A stretch of DNA of 64,000 bases, from assembly GCA_032158295.1 (NCBI GenBank), contig CM063244.1, positions 25,149,930 to 25,213,929 on the forward strand. The letters run 5' to 3'. A program made the translations under genes and the position numbers. Within the stretch, counting starts at the first letter, position 1. Each line of letters begins with the position of its first letter. The stretch comes from Pycnopodia helianthoides (taxonomy: Eukaryota > Echinodermata > Asteroidea > Forcipulatida > Asteriidae). Under the pieces are notes generated by a model that worked only from the letters and a program-made list of their open reading frames with translations, did not search any database and had not been told where the DNA came from. Of this stretch, positions 40,301 to 52,300 are shown one piece after another.

Positions 40301-43300
40301 GTATCTTGTGCTGCCGAAGTGTTCCTTGTGCATGCGTTGCAGTTGGTTGCCTCCAAGTTGCCTGAAAAAAAAATGTGTCCTGTGTGTCATAGCCTTTAGA
40401 GTTGGGTTGTGCAGGCAAATATATTCTCATGCACATTTTGTGCCTGATTTTCATTACTGATATCGGCCAAACCAGATTTTTTAATAGAACAATTTGGGGA
40501 ACAGTTAACAACTCTATGATAAATTGGGTCACCAAACATTAAATATTTGTTGTTCGTTGTTTACCATCTTAACTTATACAAGAGCAAAAAATGAATTCTT
40601 CAAATCTAGAAGACAGATTGATAAGACCTATTTTGTGATGCATTTTTGTGATGAGATTGCTTATTTGGATGAATTGATGTTAATACTTTATGTTTGCCGT
40701 GCAGTGTTGAATAAAAACAAATCCAAGCCCATGTAACTTTAAAAGTACAACATGCTATCTTAAGCACAGCATGTAGTTTTATCCACTACCCTAACTAATC
40801 TGCATTGTGCTCTCCCACTTATATCCCAAACCACCCAAATCTACTTTCTTAATAATTAACATAAACACGGTTTTTAAAAACATGTGTTAAAATGTCGTTT
40901 GAAATTAAGATAATTTGGTATGCACTTGTGTTGGTGGGGTTTTGTATTTTAAAGAGTTTGTTGTGGGTTTAAAAGTGTTCTTGATTTATCGGAGTAACTC
41001 TAAGAAAGTTTTTCGTAAGATGTACGGTCGCAACTTGTGAAAACAAAATTGTCAAAGTGACATTGTAAAACTTTTTTGCGCTTAAAGGTCATTGTACACT
41101 TTGGTAACAGTCAAAATCAGATGTCCACATTTTCGTGATTAAACATAATGCATGAAAAACATAACTGTGAAAGTTTGAGCTCAATTGTCATCGAGGTCAA
41201 CAGTCATAAGTGAAAAGAGATCTTATGTGTTTTCTGTTTTTTCAAATACCAGCGCGATAATTACTATTGTTTACTCGTTTCTCAGACACGATAGCATATT
41301 AGGCAGAAATATTTTAAGGAACCCTTTCTACCCTACATTACTTTAAATCATTAAGTTAGTGAGAATCTGTGAACATTGTTTTTCGATCTTACCAATAGTG
41401 TACAAGCCTTTAAGTTTCAGCTTGTGCTGAAGTTTCAAACTATCACACGCGAGTTTCAAACTTGCACGAGCCAAGTATGCGACCCACCAACTTAAATTGG
41501 GCCTGAAATTTGCGCACTCTGCACAATCATCTGATGGGATTGATAGCGTCTTCTTTTGACTCAATGAGGTCAGGTTATGTTTAATCACTTCTAGACTGTG
41601 TTTATATCGCACATTTAAACATGGCCATATGATTTCCCCTCGACCAATTAGAATTGATGAAATTTACGAACTGGGTTTGGTGGGGAGGGTCACAGCATAT
41701 TCATATTAGATCTGCATTTTTGCTTTCACCAATTAGTAGATTTGCTGTGACATTAAGTAATGTGTTTGGCATTTTTGTTAATTTTTTTTGTGTTTTTGGC
41801 CATATCACAGCCGCTTCAAGTAGAACTGAATTTTTAAGTTTCCGATTTGAGGTTTAAGTAAAATGTGAAAGAGCCTTGAGTTTGCTTCGGCATCAAGATC
41901 AAAACAACCCAGGGCCAGGTAGCTCAGTTGGTAGGGCCGCCGGCACGTTAATCCGGAAGTCGCAGGTTCAAGTCCCGCTCTAGTCGATTTGTCATTGTTC
42001 AACCCAAAAATTATTCTCAAATATTCAGTTTGATGCAGTGAGACATGACCACGTGTACGGTAGATAAAGGCTGAACAATAAGCAGTTAGCTTTATTTTGC
42101 TTAATTTCATAAGCATTTTTACTCCAGCTAATGTCATAGCTATATTTATTTCTTTGGGATTGGAGTGGATACGCATCATCGAAGCATCATTAGAAAAGTT
42201 ACAAAAGCAGGAAATTCAAGTAACCATTGTAGGTCTAGAATACCTTTCCCATGATACATCACTGGGTTTTTTTCTGGTTCAGTGCCTTCATTCCAGTCGT
42301 CTCAGTTAACAAGAGACATTATTAAGGGATGGTACATCAATGGTTATTGGAAGAGTACATTCATTCCAATCATCTAGTTATCAAGAAACATATCATAAAG
42401 GGATGGAGCATCATTGGTTATTGGAAGAGTACATTCTTTCCAATCTTCTAGTTATCAAGAACATATCATAAAGGGATGGAGCATCATTGGTTATTGGAAG
42501 AGTACACTCATTCCAATCCTTAGTTATCAAGAAACATATCATAAAGGGATGGAGCATCATTGGTTATTGGAAGAGTACATTAATTTCAATCTTCTAGTTA
42601 TCAAGAAACATTAATCATAAAGGGATAGCACATTATTGGCTATTGGAAGAGTACATTCATTCCAAAACAACATATACACAAATAACACGAGTTTAAAGTA
42701 ACTGTCAGTCTTTGGTCTTAAAGTTTCCCTAACAAGTGTTTGCATACTGCCTTAAAAACGATTGGAATAACCAAAAACTAAAAACACTCTTCTGTGCTCA
42801 CCTGGGGTACATGTCATTGTTTGCATTTTAACATTTTCCACCACTCGCAGGAACTTAAGAAACACCTTTGTGAAAACCTTTGTGAAATAATTGTGCAGTA
42901 AAACTAATTTCTTCACCCACGTAACTTGTCTTCAACATCAAGAATTGTGATGTCTCGATATTCAGAGCATTTTTATTTTTAATTTTGTTGTTGTGAGGCC
43001 GAACTGCCACTTCAAGGTGAGGGCTACACTTACCTGATTTGGGCTGTTGACCCAAATCAACTGACACCAGGGGCACATTGCCAGCTACTCCTGGGGCTGA
43101 AACAGGGTTACGTCCTTCACAGTCCGTAAGGATGTAGGCATGGGGTAATCATCCACTAGGAGCCTGGCTGGTAGAGCAGAATGCACTACCTTTCCAACTT
43201 TTCACGAAGCAATTATGGTTAAGTGCCTTGCTCACAAGGGCACAAGTGTCATGACCGGGATCGAACCCACACTGTGCTGCTGACAACACCAGACGTTGGG

Positions 43301-46300
43301 TCCGGTGAACTAGACCACTCGGCCACGACACGCCACAAATAATTTGATAGACTATACCAACTCACCTATGCTCATCAAAACCACTTATTGTGTAAATCAC
43401 TGTACACTCACCATCCACATGCACAGGTTTCGTCAACACCTATCACTCCCATACACACTAACACCTACTAAAGACAAACCCCCCCTCAACCACCCTCCCC
43501 AAAACATCTTTGTGCTGTGCCTGGCCTTGCCACAGTGTGCCAACTTTTTTTTACAAAAAGATTTAAAAAAAACCACACGTTTTATTGGCTAACGGAATGA
43601 ATCTCATGTACATGCAAACCCCAGCCGACGGAAAGCCGCACGGTCACCATAATAGCCAGTGATGGCCGTCTTATCTGGCACAAAAGCTCCAAACAGAGAC
43701 TCGATGATCTTGTGAAAAAACAAGGAAGTGTGAGTAGCCCCTCCCCCCTCTTCCTCTTCTGATGACCTCTCCATCATGACCCTGTACCCTTTGACCTTTG
43801 AGCTTTCCTCCAAACACAGACTCGGTGATCTTGTGAAAAAAACAAGGAAGTGTGAGTAGCCCCTCCCCCAACCCTCCTCTTCCTCTTCTGATGACCTCTC
43901 CATCGTGACCCTCTACCCTTTGACCTTTCCCCTGCAGGTTTTTTGGAAAGTTTTCAAACTTGTAAATATCATCAAAACTTTTCTCAACGCTAGGAAGACT
44001 GCCAATGAGAAGCGGTATTTTCTTTTAAAGCAATAAAGAAATCACTTTATTGAAATATATTACCAAGTTTAAAACTTGTCTTTGTTATCCATGCCCACGG
44101 CCAATTTCCCTTTGAAAATTCTCTCTACTCTTTGACCTTTCCCCCTGCAGGTTTTTTGGCAAGTTTTCAAATTTGTAAATATCATCAAAAACGTTTCTCA
44201 ACTTTAGATAAAGACTGCCAATGATGAGCTGTATTTTCTTCAAAAGCAATGAGGAAATTACCTTTTCGAAAGATATCACAAAGTTTAAAGTTTTTGCTGT
44301 ATGGTCCATGCCCACGGCCAATTTCCTTTGAAAAATTGGAACAAACGCTTACGTTGTCTTTTTCTTGTTAGTAACCCAAATTCTAACTTTTGAGCTACAT
44401 AGAAATTCACTGCCCTGGACAATAACAGACATTGGTCGTATCCGAAATTGGCGGCTACGGCTAGGGGCCATGACTGTTGCTAAGGGCATTCCATACTTCA
44501 ACACATGTTGACGCAGCGATCAAGTTGTAGCCGTCAATTCGGACATGGCAAAATTTCATGAGGCAACTGGCAATTAATTCATCAATCAAAACACAACTGA
44601 CAAAAGTAGTGGCTTTTTTTTACGCATGGGTCATCGGTACCTTTTCCATCAGCGGTCTGACTTGACGTCACAGATTGACCTCAGCGGTCTGACTGACCTC
44701 ACAGATTGACCCTCATGACCCCAATATCACGTTATCAGTCACTGATCAATCAATTAAATTACGTGTTTAATAAACAGGTTTTTTTTATGCATGAATTGCC
44801 AATGAATGTTGCTTAGTGCATGTAGATCAAGTTTCCACTGATAGTTTTACTGTTTAAATTCAAATCTCAATTTGCTTATTTAATATGTTCATAATTTTTG
44901 AGACCTATTGTATTTGATTAAAGGTGTTATACAGGATTATTAAGAATGAAAAACATAATTTTTCAATTTTAGTTTGAATGTTTACTGCTTATGAAGTTCA
45001 TACATGTGCTAGAACCATCTTTTCTGTGAAATGATTCTATCTAAAATGAAGTCATATTCAAGAAAACTATCTGAAAACTTTAAAGTGCAACAGCTGGTTT
45101 TGGTTGTTACAACCAAAACTAAGGACAATATGTTTACATGCTGAAAATTGAGCATGGTTTTTCACCATTTTCTCCTGACTCACGGATTTGTCTGGGACTA
45201 TTTTTTGTCAGCTCTACCATATCTGTAAAATACCTTTAATGAATTTTTACAATATATATTAACGAACAAACTCAATTCAGGAGTGGAGCTGAAATGTTAA
45301 AATAAAAAAATTATTGCCACGGCAAAATTAGTTGAAGGAGGTTAACAAAATAATGTGCTGTTACCTAAATATTCCAAGTAAAATGAAACTTCTAGTGTCT
45401 TTAAAATAACAGTTAAGCCATCAGCAATCCTCTATTTAATCCTCTTTTGATTAATCACATCTCTGTCTAATCTTACAGCTACCGTGGCCTCGCACCGCTG
45501 TGGAGAAACTCCTCGCTGACATGTTCGAGGGCAGCGCCGCTCAGTTCATGGCCATCATCGAGACTCTAGCAGACAGCACCCGCCGGACACTGCTGACCAG
45601 TCCTGCAGCTCCGGACACAGAGGACCACATACTGGACACGTACACGGAGCTGTTCTTTGCCGGTCTGGAGATTATTTCAGGTAAGGGGCCATTTAGACTG
45701 GTCCCCTGTCCTTATCCGCGAGACTGGAAATACAAGGACAGGCACCGGTCTATTAATCCGGTGCTTCTATTGGACTTGTCGTACACCAAAACTATTGTGC
45801 ACACATCCAATCCACGACTGAATGGGATGCGAGGTCAAAGGTGCGTTTGTCAGGATCCCTCCAAACGCTCAAAGCCGGTCTCTTGCGTTATTCATGAGCC
45901 TGGAAGTGTGACGTCAGATGTTCGGGCTAGGGGCCATTCAGAATAGTCAATGTTTAAAAAGAGGGCGCTATCAAATGATTGCACAGAACGCATTATTAAT
46001 TTCCTGGCCCTATTTAAGTTGGTAGGTCGCATCTTTGGCTCGCGCCAGTTTGAAACTTGCGTGCGATAACGTTTTAAAACTTAATAGCGCAAGTTTGTAA
46101 AGTTATCGAGATCAGCCAGGCCTCACCATGTTTAAACGACCAGTTTATCCATTCTGATTGATCGAGAAGAGATCACATGGCCACAAGATTACGCAGGCCC
46201 TAATTTGTGTGAAATGCAGTCAATACTGGTATTCAATCAAAAATCTGTTAGTACAGGCGCGTACGCAGAACCGTTGAGCGTGGCACGCATATTGACTCCT

Positions 46301-49300
46301 TTGCAAAACAGGTCCGAGGACATGACAGGAACTTTAACAAAAAGGGCATTTATGAATGAGAATAAAAGAGTAGTGACTCGGTCTTAACCGGCCGTATAAA
46401 ACCTTGCAGGGGTCGTGGCTGTCCAATAAAGGACCTCCCTTTTGGCTCGAACTTTTATCGCACAGCCACGACCCCTGCCAGTTTTAAAAGGCCGGTTTAG
46501 ACCTCGTCGCCTACTCCTTTATTCCCTTTGTGTAAAACGTCTTCACCGCACTTTGATTCCCATGATAATTAAACTTTGGTTTGTTGAACGGCTGTTTTCC
46601 AGGAGGGGGAGGACACAGCCCACGTGGCCCCCATTCGGCCACCGATGTCAGCCTGGGTGGGGTCACACCCGATAAGAAGAGCCTGATGGATCAAGCTGCC
46701 CAGTCTAAGGATGGCGTACCGATCGGCGCCGTCGTCAAGTTTGTCAAATGGGCGTATAACTTTGAGCAGTGGGAGGTGTACGAGACCCTAGTGGAAATGG
46801 TCCTGGAATATCTGAAGGTAAGTGCTGTTTGAAGACGTCTCCTTGATCTTATTGAAGTGAAGTTCAGCCTGAAGTCATTTTAGAAAAGTCTTAGGCTGAG
46901 AAGCGACTGTTAACATAAGGATCTCTTTCTTGTGATTATTATTATTATTATTATTTATTCAGCCAACACAACAATACAAGACAATACAAAAATACTTCCA
47001 GATTGGCTTGGAGAAACAAAAGCAAAGTAATTACTGTGGCCCGTAGACCTGCCGCCCCACATCTGGTTGTAAAACAACTAGAGTAGATAAACAACAATAC
47101 ATGTAAAAATAAGAGAACTTTTTAACTATAAATAAAAACTATGTACATCATGTGATGAGGAGTAGAGCGCACTAGTTGAAACATTGAAAACAGAGCAACC
47201 GGTTCCTTTCAGAGCCAAGACCTCTTCCTAGAAGAGGTCAATACATGGCGTTCCCCGAAAGAATTTATAAAGTAATAAATCACAAGGGAAACTGACTGGG
47301 TAAATTCTAATCGAAAACTTACCCAGTCAGTTTCCCTTGTGGTTAATTACTTGATATTTGAAGTGAAAGTCGCATCCCCTTAAACTAAGCCCTTGGCTGC
47401 CGCTTCCCAGGTTGTTTCGTAAACTTGGGTGCGGTTCTTGGCTGTATGGCAGTGGCAAGTTGAATGGCTTCTGACTGGCCCCCCCCGAACAAAGATATTG
47501 ACAAAATAGGGAAACCGCCAACATAGCACTAGATAGCTCAGTTGGCAGAGCGCCGGCACATTAATCCGAAGGTGGCAGGTTCAAGTCTCGCACTTGTAAA
47601 ATTTTCTACGTTTAATCCGAAAGAATTTAATAATGTCTATCTTCACCGTGCGAAGCCTCAAATTCTACATGTATCTCTGTATTTGATTGAACGCAGGGCC
47701 AGAATGATCAACACTTCACCCCGGAGATGAAGAGTCTTGAGATCTTACAAGCCATGGATCCTCTCAACCCTAGCAGGAAATCTAAGAAACCTTATTCACA
47801 TGCTGAGGATAGTAGCATCGCTGATGGGCCATCGCAACCACTACCCCGTTCACAGAGTAAGTGTAGTCACAGCGGCTCTCTATCAACTTGGCTTAAAACT
47901 AAATAAAAATAAACATATTGTTTTTAGAACTTGTTGCAATGTGCAGGGCTCGAAAACCCATAGGCAGTTACGTCACCGTGGTCCAGTGGTTGACTGCAGG
48001 ACTTGCAATCACAAGGTTGTGGGTTCGAATCCTACCAAGCTAACCGCTCACTTCACAATGACTAGAATAAGTATTGTCGCCTAGTGACTGAATCACAATT
48101 TTCTTGATTTGTGCAATTCATTATCATAGACGTTAAACCGATGATTGTATGTGAGAGATTGACTGTTGTCAGCTTGGCATTTATATTGTGGGAGCTTTGC
48201 CCGAGTTCCCTTGACGGAAGAACATCTAAACAACCGAAGAAACAAATACTTGTGTCCCATGTTATTTATAATTTATGCGATGTGTTTATTGTTTATATTG
48301 TTGTTGTTTTACAGCGCCTCAGCAGCGTTCCGTTTTACCTCTGAATGACGACAGGGTGCAACTGGCCGAGGTGCTTTATTCGTGTGCCAAGGACCATGGG
48401 GGTAAGTCAATTGACCTCGACCGGATGTGACAAAAATACATGACCATAGCTTGTGTAAAACAATGGTTGAAGGAACCGCAGCAAATCAGAGTAAGAAAAA
48501 CAACGCAAGCAAAGGGACGCAATTTCTGATTCTGTGTACTACGTGACAGTTCTGTATACTGCCATGAGTGTGAACACCACCAGTACATGCTTGTCGTAGT
48601 TCGCTTTCGTGTGTCATGTGATCATGACTGTGCAGCGAACTGGAGGTGGTATTTTACTGGCTAGTTTTACCAGGACGGCGCGTACGCACAGGACTTTTTT
48701 GCTTGGTTAGTTTGACCAGGTTAGTTTAACCTGGGCAGAAGGTGAACGGTTAAACTACCCATTGGACTCGGTTAAGTTACCCGGGTGAAATTTTCACACT
48801 GGACTTAAATTGTCAAGTAACCCCTTTGCTCGGTTAGTTCAACCGCCCCCCCCCAAAAAAAAAAAAATAAATAAATAAATAAAATCCAATGCGAACACGG
48901 CTTTATACATTGATTATTTATTTCAGGAATCTGTTGATAGAGACATGGTAGCTGATGCTACACTCTTCTTGTGGAATCGTTGCAAGTCCGTCTTCCAGAA
49001 GGTCCAGACTGGTGCATCCGACAGTGTGAAATACCTGCAGAAGATCGATCAGCCTAACAAGGTGAGCAGTGGAGATAACTTCAGTAGTGTCTTTGCAGCA
49101 GCACCAAAGATGATTTTGTTTTTTCTCACTTTCAGGCATGATATTCCTCCTACTATAGTCTGATTTCCGATTTTTGTTTCCCCTTGGAAAAACAATCAGA
49201 AAATTTGTGATTAAATAGCCTGAAATGTCTATTAACCCTCTTGCTGTCTGACCATTCAATACCATTCACTGTGGTTTTGAATGATAGATAAACTATGCCA

Positions 49301-52300
49301 GCCTGCAATATGATACCATGAGGGAATGCATGTACACAGTACACAGTTAGTTCTGTGCACAGTTGTGCCACCGTACACAACCTTGGCAGTCGAATGGTTT
49401 CAAATTGTTGGTCAACTCACTGGAAAATGTTGCCAAGAGTCACTGAGAGTAGGAAGGGTTTAAGGCCTGTACTATGTGTCCATGTGAATTTTAGCGCTGG
49501 ACGATATCACGATATGATCGCCACAATACGATAATGAGGACAATATTGTCATGAAGTGACAAGTTTCTCCAGGTGTTGATGCTGTGTTGTAATGCTGAAC
49601 CGTTCTTTTGTTTGATTGTTTTTTTTTCAGTGGGTTCACATCCTCAGCATTGTCCATGAGGTGATGTACTGGTGTGGGATTAGCACCATGGACTCCGGAG
49701 TGACGGCCGAGGTTGCCATTCGTCTGGCTCTGGTCTTGGAGAACAATGCTGCCAACGAGCCCGACACAGGTACTGTGGGTTTACACATGATTTTGACTCT
49801 TAAGCACTCGCTCACAAGTAGACATCGTGTCAGGTTGGGCAGTCGGGTTGGCGTAGTGGTATCTTGCCTTGCCTTCCACCTCTGGGGACCCTGGTTCAAA
49901 TCACACAACGGGGTACTATGTGGATTTGGTTTTTCAGTCCCTGCCTGATTGGGAGCTTCAGTTTCAAACTATCGCACTTGCCGAGACAAAACACGTGACC
50001 AACCAACTCAATAGGGCTGCGAAATTTGCGAGCTCCGCACAATCATCTGATGGCGCCCTCTTTTGACTCAATCTCCTCAGGCCATGTTTTGAACACTGCT
50101 CGCTGTGCTTATACCGCACATTTAAACATGGCCACGTGATCTCTTGACCAATCGGAATGGATGAACTGTCCCAGGTACTTATGAATAAAGATAAAGTGTT
50201 GACTTGTGTTATTCATACATGAATGGTATCACCTTATGTTTGCCGTTTGTAGGAAAGATGAAGACAAAGACAACTGGTGGTGAGACTGGTTCCGGTGGAA
50301 GGCAGTCAACAGAGGCTGATAACCAGTCTGTTTCTACTCTCCAGAAAGGTAACCTTAAGCTTTGTAAAAAAAAACCTAAGTGTGCAAAAGGTGTGTGGTT
50401 AATTTTATGTCAAATATAAGGCCGGGAAATCCATATACGATCTGGCAAGTTCCACCACATCACCCCTGTCCTCCAAAGCACTACACTGGCTCCCAATTGA
50501 ACAACACTTGTTCATTTTCAAAATCCTTCATGTAAACCTACCAATCTGTCATTGGCTCATCTCCCCAGTACCTGCAGCAACTTGTATCACCATACAATCC
50601 TGTGTGCCAATTACGCTGCCAGGATGAAAGCTTTACAGAGATTATATTATTATATACTGATGCTGTCTAGTGTTTTCGTGGAGTAGGTCCGAGCTACCTC
50701 AACGAATGCGTAGATCAATACAAACCTGGACGACAATTGAGCAACTATTTTAAAGTATCATGCTCAAGGACACACGTGCCACGACCGGCGACTCAAACCC
50801 ACACTCTGCTGATCGGAAACACCAGAGCTCGAGTCCGGTGCTACAAACCGAATATCAAACTTCCAGAATAAAAAACCATGAAATCTTTCTCGAAAAAAAA
50901 CAACAGCTGAATCTTGGAAAACCATTTACATCTAATCATCTGCTTGTCATTTTTCCGCAGATGCCACCCCAGTCCCCAAGTCGCCAGCCAAATCGCAGGG
51001 AGCCAGTGAGGGGCGGGACACGACAACGGGCCTCGGTCGCACCAGCACGTCTCTCTACACGGCCTCCATCCTACGGCTGGGCGGCAGGGAGCAACTGCTG
51101 GCCGCCCGGAGAGATACTGGAGCGGGCTCTCCAGGGGATGTCTTATGCCAGGCAGATTGTGGCTCTGACGGACGGGAAGTCGATCGCTGATGTCAGCTGG
51201 GTGAAGGTAAGAAAAACAGATTCTCAAAAGGGGGTTAAACAACTTCGTTTCCCAGGGGTGATCGAACTAGCCACACCATTTCCAGCTGAGCCGCTCAATC
51301 ATAACCACTGGTATTGGTTTATTAAATGGCACATTTTTAATTAGGCCTGTGTCCGATCCACTCTACGTGTGTGCTCAAGTATGGTAATCAATTGCTGATG
51401 TCATCTGGGTTCAGGTAAGGTTTTCTCTTTTTGTGTACTTCATTTGAGTGGCTTAAATAACCTCGTTCCCAGGGGTGATTGATCTCGCCGCGCCATTTTT
51501 CCCCAGCATGAGCTGCTCAATTAGAATCCCTGGTATTGGTTAATGAAATGTGCTAGTATATGGACTGGCACGTTTTAATTAGGTCTGTGGCCGATCCAAT
51601 CTGTGCACGTGCACTCAAGTATGGTAGCCCGCAAAAGAGGAAATCAAGTCAAAGAGCAACTGGTCCCCTCTCATTCTTCGTTGATTATCGATTCCTTATT
51701 ATTATCCCTCAGGACAACACGCCTACAAAATCCTCAAAAAATACTGGTGTTCTTGACGCGGCTGATAAGGACACAACCACCGAGAAAGCCGATGATAATC
51801 CAGAGGGGGTTCATAACACCATCATGGATCTTCACCTGGAGTTGTTGTACATGTACCACAGGGTGTGCATCAAGCTGGCAAACTCATTGAACGGCGGTAG
51901 TGTTAAGACCAAGTCGGCGTCCGGCAAAGGGCAGAAGAGCAGAGCCACCAGTGAGCCGAGGCTGGTGAGTGTTGACGGAGAGTTCAGGAAATCAGTTTCC
52001 CTTGTGGTTTATTACTTGGTATTTGAAATAGAAAGTCGAATCCCTTGAGTTGATCCCCGTGGCTGCCGCTTCCCAGGTTGTATCGTGAACTTGGGAGTGA
52101 TTGCTGGCTGTACGGCAGTTAAAGGTTGAATGGCTTCTGACTGGCAACCTCTAACAAAGATTTGACAAAATAGGGAGACGGTCAACATTAGGACTAGATA
52201 GCTCTGTCGGTAGAGTGCTGGCATGTTAATCTGGAGGTCGCAGGTTCAAATCCCACTCTGGTGATTTTTTTTCTGGAGAGTTTAGGATATCAGTTTCCCT

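Noticed and set aside
41905..41990. tRNA gene at this and the similar AGATAGCTCAGTTGG sites
   Set aside because: A and B boxes are present but acceptor stems pair poorly and the same sequence recurs with shared flanks, as expected of SINE heads.
45681..45946. Extension of CFAP54 exon 9 as an open frame
   Set aside because: The frame continues past a good GTAAGG donor; the family sequence resumes at 46603, so this is intron.
47960..48070. tRNA gene with GGTTCGAATCC
   Set aside because: No matching acceptor stem; followed by sequence typical of a SINE remnant. Kept only as a low-confidence repeat.
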